Below are positions 27,231-37,074 of a stretch of DNA of 64,000 nucleotides, piece after piece; the stretch's first letter is position 1; every line of letters starts with the position of its first letter. The notes under the pieces are model-generated. The model was not told the origin of the DNA. It was given only the letters and a program-made list of their open reading frames with translations, and did not search any database. Origin of the DNA: Brevibacillus choshinensis (GTDB lineage: Bacteria; Bacillota; Bacilli; Brevibacillales; Brevibacillaceae); the NCBI RefSeq assembly GCF_001420695.1, contig NZ_LJJB01000007.1:2006143-2070142 (forward strand), given 5' to 3'. The position numbers and the translations under genes are program-made.

Positions 27231-27416
27231 ATGACTAGAAAAGAAGTTGCATTGCAGAGACTCGACGGTTATATCCATGATTTAGACGAGCTATTTAAAG
27301 AGCGAAAAAAGGATTACCCCCAAATTGTGCAAAGAGCAATAACCAACGAAATTAATCAGATACAAAAATCAATCAGACATTGGGACAATGTTCTTCACTC
27401 ACAGACCAACGCTTAG
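27231..27416 (+). CDS. small hypothetical helical protein
   Basis: A 61-residue charged, predicted all-helical protein (TRKEVALQRLDGYIHDLDEL...). ATG 27231 with AAAGGATG upstream is preferred to 27192. A terminator follows 70 nt downstream. No family recognised; composition suggests a small cytoplasmic protein. Confidence 0.55.
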   Translation: MTRKEVALQRLDGYIHDLDELFKERKKDYPQIVQRAITNEINQIQKSIRHWDNVLHSQTNA

Positions 27417-27488
27417 TGTTCTGTTTTTTATTGACTGCTCATTGAGTTACGTATCTTTCTATAACGTTGAAAGCACTCAAATAAAATG

Positions 27489-27533
27489 AGGCGACCTCTC
27501 CCCAATAGAAGACTGGGAAGTGATCGCCTTTTC
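27489..27533. terminator. bidirectional terminator
   Basis: GGCGACCTCTCCC pairs with GGGAAGTGATCGCC around a 12-nt loop, with T-run exits on both strands. Confidence 0.75.
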
Positions 27534-27541
27534 ACATCTCG

Positions 27542-27650
27542 TTACTCTTTGTCTTGAAACAGTCCTTCTGGAATCTTTGCATCCCCGTATTTAGGGATAT
27601 CCAGACGCAACGCGTGTCCACCGTTAATAGGGGGTCGATTCCGTTTTCTT
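27542..27650 (-). pseudogene. C-terminal remnant of an unidentified gene
   Basis: On the minus strand a start-less frame reads GGHALRLDIPKYGDAKIP and ends EGLFQDKE-stop, followed directly by a terminator. It opens just after the stop of the amino-acid permease. The sequence looks protein-like, so this is probably the tail of a gene removed by deletion. Family not recognised. Confidence 0.35.
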
Positions 27651-27659
27651 ACTCGCTAA

Positions 27660-29039
27660 TCATTCTGCTCGGGATTGATCATCCAGTGGAACAGCTTTAC
27701 TCACTCCCAATGCGTAAAAGCTAACCACAACAATTCCTAAGAAAACTATCCCAGCAATCAGGGAGATCCGTGTCTCATCATTGATCCACATACCAACCAA
27801 AACCATCAGTAAAAAGGCGATCGTCACGTAATTTGTCACGGGTGCAAAAGGCATTTTAAATGGATGGTTGGCCATCTGTGCTCCTTTTGCTTTTCTGAAT
27901 TTGATTTGGCTAATCAGGATCACAAACCACGGAACCATTCCAGGAAGTACACTTGCACTGTATACGTAGACAAATAGATTCTCTGGTGCAATGTAGCTCA
28001 GGATAACGCCAACACCTAAACCCACAAGGACGCCAATCGTCCCCAGTAGAGGCACACCATTCTGGGACAGCTTCGTGAAGATTTTTGGAGCTTGTCCATT
28101 TACCCCTAATGTATAAAGCATACGCCCTGCGCTATAAATACCACTGTTACAACCAGACATGGCAGCGGTAATGATCACAAAGTTGATGACCCCCGCAGCT
28201 GCTGTAATACCAATTTTCGCAAAAGTTGCAACGAACGGGCTACCGATCGCATGTAGTTGATCCCAAGGGTAGACGGTTACGATGACAAAAATCGCACCAA
28301 TATAGAAGATCAAAATGCGCCAAATAATGCTTTGAATCGCACTCGTTAGCGTTTTTCGAGGGTCTTTTGCCTCACCTGCAGTTATCCCAATAAGCTCGAC
28401 ACCTTGATATGCCCCAATCACTAATGATAGAGCAAAGAAAAAGCCTGACCAACCACCCGTAAAGAAGCCCCCATGCTCCCATAGGTTAGATAATCCAATT
28501 GCGTTTCCTCCGTTACCAATTCCAAAGAAAATAAGGCCAACCCCGGCAATAATCATTAATACGATCGTCACAATTTTTATCATGGCAAACCAAAATTCAA
28601 ATTCACCAAATGATTTAACAGAGATTAAGTTTGCCGATCCTAGAATCACCATGGCAATGATACCCGGTATCCATGCAGGCAAATCTGGAAACCAGTACTT
28701 CATATAGGTCCCAACGGCAATAATTTCTGACATCCCTACGACAACCCACTGAAACCAGTTACTCCACGCCGTCATATAACCTGCTAAGGGATGGATATAC
28801 TTATGACCAAAGGTCGCAAATGAACCTGTACTTGGTTCTAAGTACAACATTTCCCCCATGGCACGCATGATTAAAAATATAAAAATTCCTACAATTGCAT
28901 ACGCGAGCATGACAGATGGACCTGTCCATTTAATAGTGCTTGCTGAACCCATAAAAAGCCCAACACCAATCGTACCGCCCAAAGCAATCATTTGGATATG
29001 ACGGGCTTCCAGGCCCCTCTTCAATTCTTTGTTTTCCAC
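27660..29039 (-). CDS. AAT-family amino acid permease
   Basis: A 459-residue APC-superfamily permease with 12 TM helices. The N-terminus [28 protein letters not shown] is the AAT signature, and [22 protein letters not shown] is the conserved loop after TM6. It imports an amino acid by proton symport; similarity to several members (YtnA, CycA, LysP types) does not decide the substrate. Its stop is followed by a remnant of another gene rather than by an immediate terminator, suggesting a deletion downstream. Confidence 0.92.
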   Translation of the reverse strand: MENKELKRGLEARHIQMIALGGTIGVGLFMGSASTIKWTGPSVMLAYAIVGIFIFLIMRAMGEMLYLEPSTGSFATFGHKYIHPLAGYMTAWSNWFQWVVVGMSEIIAVGTYMKYWFPDLPAWIPGIIAMVILGSANLISVKSFGEFEFWFAMIKIVTIVLMIIAGVGLIFFGIGNGGNAIGLSNLWEHGGFFTGGWSGFFFALSLVIGAYQGVELIGITAGEAKDPRKTLTSAIQSIIWRILIFYIGAIFVIVTVYPWDQLHAIGSPFVATFAKIGITAAAGVINFVIITAAMSGCNSGIYSAGRMLYTLGVNGQAPKIFTKLSQNGVPLLGTIGVLVGLGVGVILSYIAPENLFVYVYSASVLPGMVPWFVILISQIKFRKAKGAQMANHPFKMPFAPVTNYVTIAFLLMVLVGMWINDETRISLIAGIVFLGIVVVSFYALGVSKAVPLDDQSRAE

Positions 29040-29312
29040 TCCGGTTCCTTTTCCTCTCTGCTACTAGTAGCGATAATTTCAGGAAAGCTCTCACAGCATT
29101 CTGAGCTTCTTTGTTAAGCATTCCTAATAGTTAGTAAGATTATTCATCTTTCTTTCTTTTTTAGTTGCATTGAAATCACTTGTTTATTGTAATATGTTTT
29201 TATGTTGATGACAATTGTATTTACTAGAAATACACTCAATAAATCAATATATATTTAATAAATAAAAATAAAATATATATTGCTGATAAATTATTTTCTT
29301 GGCGGTAGATAA
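29040..29312. other. A/T-rich intergenic region upstream of the permease
   Basis: No gene is supported here. The stretch from about 29190 to 29290 is strikingly A/T-rich (runs such as AATAAATCAATATATATTTAATAAATAAAAATAAAATATATA) and probably contains the permease promoter. No riboswitch or T-box features are visible. Confidence 0.5.
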
Positions 29313-29360
29313 CAAAAAAGCCAAATTCCTCACTTATAACACCGAGAAAAATGGCTTTTG
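29313..29360 (-). terminator. terminator of the GNAT gene
   Basis: AAAAGCCA and TGGCTTTT arms with an imperfect extended stem and T-run on the minus strand, 31 nt past the stop. Confidence 0.75.
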
Positions 29361-29391
29361 TGAATTCAACTTCCTTCATTCAAGAATAATA

Positions 29392-29901
29392 TTATATCCT
29401 TTCAATCTTTAACTCCATAAACCTTGCCCCTTCAATCGGATTAAACACATATGGCTCAATTTCGTAAAAACCTTCAGAACGATATAATTCTTGTGCTTTT
29501 GTCATCGTTGAAAGGGTATCGAGCCTCATATACTCGTATTTCAGTTCTGAGGCTTTTTCAATAATCATCGTGATAAGACTTTTCCCAATGCGAAATCCTC
29601 TATATGCATCACGAACATACAATCTTTTCATTTCGCAGATGCCCTCCCCAATCTTTCGAAGAGCAATACATCCAGCAGCTTGTCCATCCACGACGGCGAC
29701 TAGTAAAACGCCATCCGGTGGCCCGTACTTTCCTGGTAAAGCCTTGAATTCTGCGTCAAAATCTTGAAAAGACAGATCAATATCAAGCGATTGCGCATAC
29801 TCTAAAAACAGCTTCTTTACTTCTTCCAGCTCATTTTTGTCTTGCTCCGTAATGGATTTGAATTCAATCGTATGTTCCTTGCCATTCACTGTCGTTTTCA
29901 T
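29392..29901 (-). CDS. GNAT-family N-acetyltransferase
   Basis: A 169-residue acetyl-CoA-dependent acyltransferase. The core GNAT strand-loop (CEMKRLYVRDAYRGFRIGKSL) contains the pyrophosphate-binding R-x-x-R/G-x-G/A type motif, and MRLDTLSTMTKAQELYRSEGFYE is the C-terminal half. ATG has GGGGAGG upstream. Substrate not predictable. It has its own terminator. Confidence 0.9.
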   Translation of the reverse strand: MKTTVNGKEHTIEFKSITEQDKNELEEVKKLFLEYAQSLDIDLSFQDFDAEFKALPGKYGPPDGVLLVAVVDGQAAGCIALRKIGEGICEMKRLYVRDAYRGFRIGKSLITMIIEKASELKYEYMRLDTLSTMTKAQELYRSEGFYEIEPYVFNPIEGARFMELKIERI

Positions 29902-29947
29902 CTCATAAGCCTCCCCTTTTGTCTAGGTTCTTATCTCTTCCCGTCAT

Positions 29948-30037
29948 GAACGATATAGGACAACAAGTCGTCGCCTTGACCTTTGCCACATTCTTCGAAA
30001 AACCGATTTCTTCAAACTGATCGATTTAGTACTCCAT
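29948..30037 (-). pseudogene. remnant of a TrmB-like transcriptional regulator
   Basis: After AAAGAGG a short ATG frame stops at the fourth codon, but the same frame continues IDQFEEIGFSKNVAKVK, which resembles the N-terminal winged-helix start of TrmB-type regulators (G-L/F-S-x-N-E-A-K-V-Y). It breaks off after about 25 codons. A palindrome TAGTTATAACTA lies just upstream at about 30057. The rest of 29902-30182 holds only a terminator. Confidence 0.35.
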
Positions 30038-30109
30038 AGCAACGCCTCTTTTAGTAGTTATAACTATTACAACTATAATAAATGTAGCTTCGTGAAGCAC
30101 CACAAAATC

Positions 30110-30153
30110 GAAGAAGAGCCCTATGCTTGTAATCAAGCAATGGACTCTTCTTC
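30110..30153 (-). terminator. terminator of the M42 peptidase gene
   Basis: GAAGAAGAGCC and GGACTCTTCTTC arms form a long hairpin; T-rich on the minus-strand exit. Confidence 0.8.
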
Positions 30154-30182
30154 CTCTTTATGTGGGCGATCCTGCTTACTTG

Positions 30183-31265
30183 TCATCTTCTATTCATGCC
30201 TTTGATGTGATTCACCGTATTCTCGTCCAATTTCTTGATTAACTCAACAAGCAGCTTTACGGTCAGATCTAAATCATCCCGACTTACCATGGAGACATGA
30301 CTATGAATGTACCGTGCAGCAACACTCACTACCATGGAAGGAACCCCGTTGTGAGCGAGATGAAACTTACCCGCGTCTGTTCCTCCTCGTGGCATGATAT
30401 CTGTCTGATACGGAATGTTATGTTCCTTCGCTGTATCAATGACAAAATCACGCAGGTTTAGATGAGGGATCATACTGCTGTCATAAAATCCGAGAAGAGG
30501 CCCACCTCCCAGTTTGGAATGCCCTTCTTGGTGACTCATTCCAGGTGTATCACCAGCTACTCCGACATCCAAAGCAAACGCAATATCTGGTGAGATCTTG
30601 TGCGATAAAGTAACCGCCCCCCGAAGCCCTACTTCCTCTTGTACGGTAGCGCCGCAGTAAACCGTATTGGCATGCGTTTCTTTTTGGATCTGTTCCAATA
30701 CCTTTAACGTTACGTAGCATCCTGCGCGATTGTCCCATGCTTTTGCCATGAGCATTTTGGGGTTAGGCATTACTTCAAACGGGCAGATCGGAACAATCGG
30801 GTCACCCACCTCTACACCGAAGCTCTCTGCTTCTTCTTTGCTAGATGCCCCGATGTCCACAAACATATTGCTAATTTCCAATACGTTTTTTCTCTCCTCG
30901 ATCGATAAGACATGGGGAGCCTTTGATCCGATGACTCCCGTATGATCGCCTTTTCTCGAAAGCACCTTCACTCGTTGGGACAACATGACATGTCCCCACC
31001 ATCCACCGAGTGGTTGCATCCGGAGGAATCCATCTTTTGTAATGTGGGTTACCATAAACGATACTTCGTCCATGTGAGCAGCCAAGAGGATTCGCGGACC
31101 TGCCTCTCCATGTTGTCCAACAATACCACCCAAATTGTCTTCAAGCGTAGTAGAAGTTAATTCGGTAAGCTTGTTCTTCATGAGTTGTTGCACCCTCATC
31201 TCGAATCCAGGGGGCCCGGCTGTCTCGGTTAGTTCCTTCATTAATTGTAGATCGTTATCCATCAT
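30183..31265 (-). CDS. M42-family metallo-aminopeptidase
   Basis: A 360-residue tetrahedral (TET) aminopeptidase of the YsdC/FrvX/glutamyl aminopeptidase type. Metal and catalytic motifs: LLAAHMDEVSFM, AKAWDNRAGCY, ATVQEEVGLRGA, FALDVG and the late HSHVSMVSRDDL. Two zinc or cobalt ions and a catalytic Glu are expected. It is a cytoplasmic enzyme that trims peptides. Monocistronic with a terminator. Confidence 0.93.
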   Translation of the reverse strand: MMDNDLQLMKELTETAGPPGFEMRVQQLMKNKLTELTSTTLEDNLGGIVGQHGEAGPRILLAAHMDEVSFMVTHITKDGFLRMQPLGGWWGHVMLSQRVKVLSRKGDHTGVIGSKAPHVLSIEERKNVLEISNMFVDIGASSKEEAESFGVEVGDPIVPICPFEVMPNPKMLMAKAWDNRAGCYVTLKVLEQIQKETHANTVYCGATVQEEVGLRGAVTLSHKISPDIAFALDVGVAGDTPGMSHQEGHSKLGGGPLLGFYDSSMIPHLNLRDFVIDTAKEHNIPYQTDIMPRGGTDAGKFHLAHNGVPSMVVSVAARYIHSHVSMVSRDDLDLTVKLLVELIKKLDENTVNHIKGMNRR

Positions 31266-31327
31266 CTCATCCCTCCACTGGGTATGATGACCATGTATGA
31301 ACGTTGATATGTGCGACTACTCTTGAA

Positions 31328-31376
31328 AAGAAAAACGACAGCCCAGGACATGATGGTACGTCCCAGACTGCCGTTG
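31328..31376 (-). terminator. terminator of the thiamin operon
   Basis: On the minus strand AACGGCAGTCTGGGAC pairs imperfectly with GTCCTGGGCTGTCGTT, then TTTCTTTT, downstream of thiY. Confidence 0.8.
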
Positions 31377-31399
31377 CTTTTTTCGTATTATTTAACTGG

Positions 31400-32425
31400 T
31401 TACTTCACCAAACCCCGCATGACTTCATCCGCTTTGACATCCTGCGTGATCAGCTTTTCTTTTTTCATCCAATCGATCAGCGTCTGCCAGGATTCAGTCG
31501 TTTGGCTGCCAAACGGTTTATCCCCTGCGTCCATCAGTGGAATCAAGATGTCCAGACTCTTTGTCTCGATGTCTTTTTCCAGCGGGAATTCGTTCGCCTG
31601 TTTGCTCAACAGCAACTCCAGCGCTTTATCTTTATTGTCTTTCACGTATTGCTGACCTTTCGTAGCTGCGCGCATGAATGCTTCGATGGCCTGCTGTTTT
31701 TTACCCAACGTATCGTCACTTGTCGTCATGACCAACTCGTAGTAATCCGGTACTCCAAAATCAGTAGCTGCAAATACGTTGACAGGAATACCGTTTTTCT
31801 CAAGAATCAACTGCTCGTGGTTTTTGTAACCACCTACGACCGCATCGACCTTTTTGCCTGTCAGAGCAGGAACGATGTCAAAGCCGATGTCGGTAAAAGA
31901 AATGCCTGAGTCATCTCCGCCCGCATGTTTAACTACATTTCGAACGATAGACTCATCCAACGGCACAGATGGGTATCCTACGTTTTTGCCTGCAAGCTTT
32001 TGTGGTGTATCAATGCCACTATCCTGTCTGGTCATGATGACGTTGAGCGGATGGCGAACCAAAGCCCCTACCGATACAACAGGAATCCCTTCGGAACGAG
32101 CTTGTACGACCTGCGTTTGATAGCTGATCGCCAAGTCTACTTTTCCTGCTGCTACCATTTTCAACGGATCGTTACTGTCCGAAGGCATTTGCAGGTTAAC
32201 CTTCAGATTTTCCGCTTGAAAGTAGCCTTGCTCCTCTGCAGCGTACAAAAAGGAGTGAACGGCGTTTGGATACCAGTCCAGAGCCACTGTCAATTCTGTA
32301 GGTGCATTCGCTTGATTCGTATCTGGTGCTGTCGGTTCCGCTCCCGATTGGTTCCCGCAAGCGGCAAGTCCTGCTGTCAATAGTAGCGCCGCCACGGTTT
32401 TGCTCCATTTTTGCATTGGTTTCAT
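31400..32425 (-). CDS. thiY: ThiY-like pyrimidine ABC transporter substrate-binding lipoprotein
   Basis: A 341-residue lipoprotein (lipobox LAACGNQSG) with an NMT1/THI5-like periplasmic-binding fold: ELTVALDWYPNAVHSFLYAAEEQGYF, AISYQTQVVQARSEGIPV. In B. halodurans ThiY binds formylaminopyrimidine, a thiamin breakdown product. It is the last gene of the TPP-controlled operon, with tenA, ylmB and the ThiX and ThiZ components upstream, which strongly supports the same role here. Confidence 0.92.
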   Translation of the reverse strand: MKPMQKWSKTVAALLLTAGLAACGNQSGAEPTAPDTNQANAPTELTVALDWYPNAVHSFLYAAEEQGYFQAENLKVNLQMPSDSNDPLKMVAAGKVDLAISYQTQVVQARSEGIPVVSVGALVRHPLNVIMTRQDSGIDTPQKLAGKNVGYPSVPLDESIVRNVVKHAGGDDSGISFTDIGFDIVPALTGKKVDAVVGGYKNHEQLILEKNGIPVNVFAATDFGVPDYYELVMTTSDDTLGKKQQAIEAFMRAATKGQQYVKDNKDKALELLLSKQANEFPLEKDIETKSLDILIPLMDAGDKPFGSQTTESWQTLIDWMKKEKLITQDVKADEVMRGLVK

Positions 32426-32444
32426 GGGTAAGATCCCCCTACTT

Positions 32445-33218
32445 TCACTTCGATGTTTTTCTTCTTGGTCTTTTATGCGGGGTGAAATGCTTCTCGAGTC
32501 TCCCGACCAACCAGAACAAGAGCATGCCTAGTACAGATAGTAGAAAGACCGAGGCAAAGAGAGCCGGTGCCTGAAAATTCCCTGATGCACGACGACCGAA
32601 ATAGCCAAGTCCCTCACTCGCTCCGAGCCACTCCCCGATTGTCGCCCCCGCCACACTGTAAGTCGCAGCTACTTTTAATCCGCTGAAAAAATGCGGCAAA
32701 CTGGACGGCAACTGTAGCTTGGTAAAGATCTGCACACGGTTAGCACCCATGGTTTTGAGCAGCTGCAGCATTTCTTTATCGGTTGAGTGCAATCCATCGT
32801 AGGTATTTACGACGATCGGGAAAAAGGTAAAAAGAATCGTAATCGCAATTTTTCCGGAAAGGTCGTACCCGAACCACAAGATAAAGACAGGGGACAGCGC
32901 GATGATCGGAATGGTCTGGGAAATCACGATATACGGATAGACCAAGCGCTCGACAACTCGGCTCATATTCATCGCAAAGGCAAGCAGAATCCCGAACAAG
33001 ATCGAAACGCTAAGTCCGAGCAACACTTCCTTTAGCGTCACCCACAGATGGAGTCCAAACAGAGTTGCGCGCAGATCCCATAGAGACACGACGACCGCAC
33101 TCGGTGGCGGCAGGATAAACGGTGGTACGTGCAGCAGCCGGCAGCCTGCTTCCCACACGATCAAGAAGAGCGCAATGGAGATGCCGAACCAGACACTTCT
33201 TGGCCATTGACCCATCAT
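32445..33218 (-). CDS. thiX: ThiX-like ABC transporter permease
   Basis: A 257-residue BPD_transp_1 permease with six TM helices; the EAA-like loop is at LLKTMGANRVQIFTKLQLPSSLPHFFSGLK. It forms the membrane channel for thiamin-pyrimidine uptake with ThiZ and ThiY. Its start overlaps thiZ's stop by 4 nt. Confidence 0.92.
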   Translation of the reverse strand: MMGQWPRSVWFGISIALFLIVWEAGCRLLHVPPFILPPPSAVVVSLWDLRATLFGLHLWVTLKEVLLGLSVSILFGILLAFAMNMSRVVERLVYPYIVISQTIPIIALSPVFILWFGYDLSGKIAITILFTFFPIVVNTYDGLHSTDKEMLQLLKTMGANRVQIFTKLQLPSSLPHFFSGLKVAATYSVAGATIGEWLGASEGLGYFGRRASGNFQAPALFASVFLLSVLGMLLFWLVGRLEKHFTPHKRPRRKTSK

Positions 33219-33991
33219 ACTTCCCTCCCGATCGACTGCTTCCCTACATTTTGTCGCAACAGCTCCCAGATTTCTTCGCGTAAGGAGAGGAATTCCGCTC
33301 TATTTCGGTAACCAGTCGTACGTGGACGCTCCATGTTCACCTGTAGCTCGACAGGCTTCTCAATCGGCTTACCCGTCAAGACAATGACGCGATCAGCGAG
33401 CAAGATAGCTTCATCGATGTCATGCGTAATCATCAGCATCGTGCTTCCGGTCTCTTGCCACATTTCCATGAGCCATTCCTGCATCTCCATTCGCGTGATT
33501 CCATCGAGAGAGCTGAACGGTTCATCCAGAAGCATGATGTCTGTTCCAGAGAGCAGAGCTCGCAAAAAGGAGACGCGCTGCCGCATGCCGCCGGAGAGCT
33601 CTGTAGGGTAAGCGTCTGCCCATTCAGACAAACCATAACGGGGAAGCTCCCCTCGCACTCTCTCCTGTGCTTCTTTTTTAGAAACACCCTTGATTTCTAA
33701 TGGAAGCGCCGCATTTTCCACGACAGTACGCCATGGGAGCAAGGCATCCCGCTGAGGCATATATCCTACCATCCCCAAGCGATTCTCCATCAGCGTTCCA
33801 TTGATCGTAATGCTTCCTGCCTGCGGCTGTAAAAGACCTGCCACCAGCTGAAACAGTGTGCTCTTGCCAATTCCGCTAGGGCCGATCAGACTGATGAACT
33901 CGCCTTTTCCTACGCGGAGGTCAAAATCGTGGAGAATGGGCTGATCCCCATAGGAAAATCGGACACCAGCAAAGGCCAGTTTGTCTAGCAC
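33215..33991 (-). CDS. thiZ: ThiZ-like ABC transporter ATP-binding protein
   Basis: An ABC ATPase of about 258 residues: Walker A GPSGIGKST, Q-loop in MPQRDALLPWR, signature LSGGMRQR, Walker B DIMLLDEPF and the H-switch ITHDIDEA. The open frame runs to 34129, but the upstream part is the tenA gene in another frame. The GTG at 33991 has AGAAAGG 9-10 nt upstream and overlaps the tenA end by 7 nt. It powers uptake through ThiX. Confidence 0.93.
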   Translation of the reverse strand: MLDKLAFAGVRFSYGDQPILHDFDLRVGKGEFISLIGPSGIGKSTLFQLVAGLLQPQAGSITINGTLMENRLGMVGYMPQRDALLPWRTVVENAALPLEIKGVSKKEAQERVRGELPRYGLSEWADAYPTELSGGMRQRVSFLRALLSGTDIMLLDEPFSSLDGITRMEMQEWLMEMWQETGSTMLMITHDIDEAILLADRVIVLTGKPIEKPVELQVNMERPRTTGYRNRAEFLSLREEIWELLRQNVGKQSIGREV

Positions 33992-34656
33992 GGCCACATT
34001 TCCTTTCTGTAGGCCATATCCCAGAACAAGTATTCCATCTTGGATGTGGTCAAGAAATGCTCTTCCAGTCTCGCAAGCTCTTGTTCGTTTTTCCCATCTG
34101 CCAGTTGGTTCATCACGTCGATCAACCAAGCTGCCAGTTCACCGAATTCTTCAGAGCTGTACGTACTTACCCATTCCCCGTAAAGCTCGTGATCTAGTGC
34201 CCCTTCGACTTGAGCCAGCTGTTTGCCGATTTCCCAGTAGCCCCACATGCAAGGAAGAACGGCGCTGACCAGTTCTGCCAGGGAGCCCTGGTGAGCGACC
34301 TTCAGCATGTAGCTGGTATAAGCAATCATGACAAAGGAAGGCTCAGTTGCCTCCAAGTCTGCTCGAGAAATGCCAAATTGTTCTGCGTACTGGCGATGCA
34401 AGGCCATTTCTCCGTTCAGAGTCGATTCTTGCAAGCCTGCAAATTTGGCACTCGTCTCTAAGTCATACGCCTTGGTACTTGCAATTTCAAAAATCTTGGC
34501 GTAATCAATCAGATACACGTAGTCCTGCTTCATATAAAATTTGAACGATTCTACGGGCAAGCTACCATCACCTAGCCCCATAACAAATGGATGCTGATGC
34601 GTTTTTTCCCAGATGGGGGCTACGCTTTTCCACAGACGATCTGTAAACGTAGACAT
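33985..34656 (-). CDS. tenA: thiaminase II / aminopyrimidine aminohydrolase TenA
   Basis: A 223-residue all-helical enzyme that hydrolyses aminomethylpyrimidine to hydroxymethylpyrimidine in thiamin salvage. The catalytic Cys is in AVLPCMWGYWEIG, the active-site Asp in FYMKQDYVYLIDYAK, and the C-terminal Glu/Tyr region in KMEYLFWDMAYR. It starts 6 nt after the ylmB stop and feeds into the salvage route with YlmB. Confidence 0.95.
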   Translation of the reverse strand: MSTFTDRLWKSVAPIWEKTHQHPFVMGLGDGSLPVESFKFYMKQDYVYLIDYAKIFEIASTKAYDLETSAKFAGLQESTLNGEMALHRQYAEQFGISRADLEATEPSFVMIAYTSYMLKVAHQGSLAELVSAVLPCMWGYWEIGKQLAQVEGALDHELYGEWVSTYSSEEFGELAAWLIDVMNQLADGKNEQELARLEEHFLTTSKMEYLFWDMAYRKEMWPC

Positions 34657-34662
34657 GATGAC

Positions 34663-35958
34663 TCACTCCTTTGGTTCCTTTTCTGTATTGCACCAGTCTG
34701 CGATAAACCGTGCCATCACTTGGGCAAATTGAACCAGCTGCTCCGGATCGATCGATTCATCCACCGTGTGTGCATGCGCGAGCTCGCCTGGCCCAAACAA
34801 GACAGCAGGGATTCCAGCGTGTGCGAACCACCCTGCATCTGTCACGGTAGGCGACATATCAATAACAGGTGCTTGTTTCATTTGAGCTCCATAGGCAGTT
34901 TGCAATGAGGCAAGACCTCGATGATGCCTGTCCAGTTCGAGAGACGGAAAAATTTCACCGCGCTCTTCAATCATGGAGCGGCCTCCCCAACGAAAGGACG
35001 GGGGATTCTCACGTAACCACACATCAGCTGCCGCAGCTTTTGAGACATGATCCTCGATCTCACGAATGATGTCCTCGTACGATTCATTCGGATAAAAGTG
35101 AACTGTGATCCAAAGCGCGCATTGATCTGCGATAAATGCAGCAAGTCGCCCGCCTTCGATAACGGCTGGATTGATCGTATTGCTCCCCGGAGGAAAACCT
35201 GGATACGATTTCATGACCGCCCAGTGACGCTCCAGTTCCTGCAGCGCTGCGAGGATCTTCATCATTTTTTCGATAGCGGAGGCACCATGGACTCGCCCAC
35301 CTGCGTGAATAGTTCTAGCCCGCATCCCATCGTGCAAGGTCGTGGGGCTCTCGATCGTTATCCAGCCTGTGATGACTCCTCCTTGTCCTTGCAGGTGCAA
35401 ATCGCTCGTATCGACGACAACCGCGTAGTCTGCTCGATAACCTCGTTCGATGGCCACTAGGGTCCCCGCTTCTCCAGCTTCTTCACCGATCACCGACTGG
35501 AACAGGAGGTCCCCTTTCAGCTCAACGCCGTGCTCACGAAGCATCTTGATCGCAAATAAGCTGGCAGCCAATCCACCTTTCATATCGGCTACGCCGCGTC
35601 CATACAATCGACCGTCTTTCCCATTCGTCAAAGAGAAGGGGGGATACGTCCAACCCGCGTCATCCCCGACTTCTGCGACGTCGATATGTCCGTTGATAAG
35701 TAAACTGCTTGCCTTGTCGGAAGCGGTACCAAGCAATGTCCCGACAACATTATCGTCGCCAGGAAAAACGGGCCAGCGATCTACATCAAAGCCCATTTCC
35801 AGTAATTCCTGAGCAATCAAGCTCTGTGCATGCTCACTGTTACGAGCGGGTGGACTCACCGTAGGATGTGACACCAGTTTGCCCAGCAAGTCAAACAATT
35901 CGTCTTTTCGGTTGGCAATTGCCTCGACTGCTGCCGTGAGCCTTTTCACGTTACTCAA
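34663..35958 (-). CDS. ylmB: M20-family formylaminopyrimidine deformylase (YlmB)
   Basis: A 431-residue ArgE/DapE-type metallohydrolase. Metal sites: [38 protein letters not shown], and the late AHTVDESID. YlmB removes the formyl group from N-formyl-4-amino-5-aminomethyl-2-methylpyrimidine, producing TenA's substrate. The assignment over generic M20 peptidase rests on the operon: TPP switch, thiS, thiG, tenA and thiXYZ. The start overlaps thiG's end by 8 nt. Confidence 0.9.
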   Translation of the reverse strand: MSNVKRLTAAVEAIANRKDELFDLLGKLVSHPTVSPPARNSEHAQSLIAQELLEMGFDVDRWPVFPGDDNVVGTLLGTASDKASSLLINGHIDVAEVGDDAGWTYPPFSLTNGKDGRLYGRGVADMKGGLAASLFAIKMLREHGVELKGDLLFQSVIGEEAGEAGTLVAIERGYRADYAVVVDTSDLHLQGQGGVITGWITIESPTTLHDGMRARTIHAGGRVHGASAIEKMMKILAALQELERHWAVMKSYPGFPPGSNTINPAVIEGGRLAAFIADQCALWITVHFYPNESYEDIIREIEDHVSKAAAADVWLRENPPSFRWGGRSMIEERGEIFPSLELDRHHRGLASLQTAYGAQMKQAPVIDMSPTVTDAGWFAHAGIPAVLFGPGELAHAHTVDESIDPEQLVQFAQVMARFIADWCNTEKEPKE

Positions 35959-36721
35959 TCATCCCTTCAATAGGACTACTCGCGGAGGCGTAGCGCTTTT
36001 TCGCGATACGTCCTGCAAGGAAGCCTTTGCGCCCTGCTTCTACACCTAATTTCATCGCTTCTGCCATGAGGACGGGATTGTCTGCCAACGCAACCGCTGT
36101 ATTCAAGAGCACACCATCCGCTCCCAATTCCATCGCTTTCGCACAATCGGCTGGAGCCCCGATTCCCGCATCGACAATGATTGGTACTTTGGCTTCTTCG
36201 AGAATAAAGCGCAGGTTGTTCTCGTTTACGATTCCTTGGCCAGAACCGATAGGAGAAGCGCCTGGCATCACCGCATGTACACCTACTTCTTGCAAACGAC
36301 GGGCAAGAATTGGATCATCATTGGTGTACGTCAACACGATAAAACCTTCTTCCACCAAGATTTTGGAGGCTTCCAACGTACCAATCGGATCTGGCAAAAG
36401 TGTTTTTGGATCGCCGATGACTTCGACCTTGATCATGTCACACAGACCAGATGCTTTAGCCAAACGTGCGATGCGTACGGCTTCCTCAGCTGTGTAGGCT
36501 CCTGCTGTATTTGGCAGCAGTGTATATTTTTTCAAATCGAGCTGTTCCAAAAAGTTCGGCTCCTGTGGATTTTCCAAATTCAATCGACGTATGGCGAACG
36601 TCAGAATTTCAGCCTCAGAAACATCTACTGCTTTGCCTTGTGTATCTAAATCTGCGAATTTACCAGTACCGAGCAGCAAGCGGGAACGAAATTCATAAGG
36701 TCCAATTTTCCATGTATCCAT
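35951..36721 (-). CDS. thiG: thiazole synthase ThiG
   Basis: A TIM-barrel enzyme of about 256 residues making the thiazole phosphate of thiamin from DXP, ThiS-thiocarboxylate and dehydroglycine. Motifs: [34 protein letters not shown] (preceded by the Schiff-base region), [15 protein letters not shown] with the catalytic Lys, and [35 protein letters not shown] precedes several possible ATGs (36730, 36724, 36721); the last gives the family-like N-terminus. Directly coupled to thiS. Confidence 0.96.
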   Translation of the reverse strand: MDTWKIGPYEFRSRLLLGTGKFADLDTQGKAVDVSEAEILTFAIRRLNLENPQEPNFLEQLDLKKYTLLPNTAGAYTAEEAVRIARLAKASGLCDMIKVEVIGDPKTLLPDPIGTLEASKILVEEGFIVLTYTNDDPILARRLQEVGVHAVMPGASPIGSGQGIVNENNLRFILEEAKVPIIVDAGIGAPADCAKAMELGADGVLLNTAVALADNPVLMAEAMKLGVEAGRKGFLAGRIAKKRYASASSPIEGMIE

Positions 36722-36726
36722 CATGA

Positions 36727-36930
36727 TCATCCTCCTCCAACAAAGTGAACGATTTCAATACGATCTCCATCTGCAATCGGAGCTTCCTCATAACGAGAAC
36801 GGTCAATGATATCCCCGTTTTGCTCGACTACGACGATCTTCTCCTGTAATTGATACGAAGCAAGCAGGCTACGAATCGTCTGAATCTCTTCTGCCAGCTC
36901 TACCTTTTTTCCGTTAAGCACAACAACCAT
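36727..36930 (-). CDS. thiS: sulfur carrier protein ThiS
   Basis: A 67-residue ubiquitin-fold protein ending in GG(G), the C-terminal Gly-Gly tail that is adenylated and thiocarboxylated to donate sulfur to ThiG. Sequence [14 protein letters not shown] and [13 protein letters not shown] is typical. ATG 36930 (GGGAGG 6 nt upstream) is preferred to 36951. It is the first gene after the TPP riboswitch. The activating enzyme (ThiF/MoeB) is not in this window. Confidence 0.95.
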   Translation of the reverse strand: MVVVLNGKKVELAEEIQTIRSLLASYQLQEKIVVVEQNGDIIDRSRYEEAPIADGDRIEIVHFVGGG

Positions 36931-37030
36931 CGTATTCCTCCCATCCATCAAAAAAACGACTCCTCCCGCTGCTGGAATTCATCCAGTCAAAACAGAAGAA
37001 GCCGTTTCCCAATTCATCACGCAGATAGTC

Positions 37031-37060
37031 TAAAAAAACCATCCGCCGTGGATGGTTTGG
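37031..37060 (-). terminator. TPP-riboswitch expression-platform terminator
   Basis: On the minus strand AACCATCC, loop, GGATGGTT followed by seven Ts, lying between the TPP aptamer and thiS. It is well placed for ligand-induced premature termination. Confidence 0.85.
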
Positions 37061-37074
37061 TTCATAACGTTTCG

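Noticed and set aside
33215-34129. Long form of ThiZ starting at 34129
   Set aside because: The extension lies in an alternative frame of tenA and has no ABC-family sequence.
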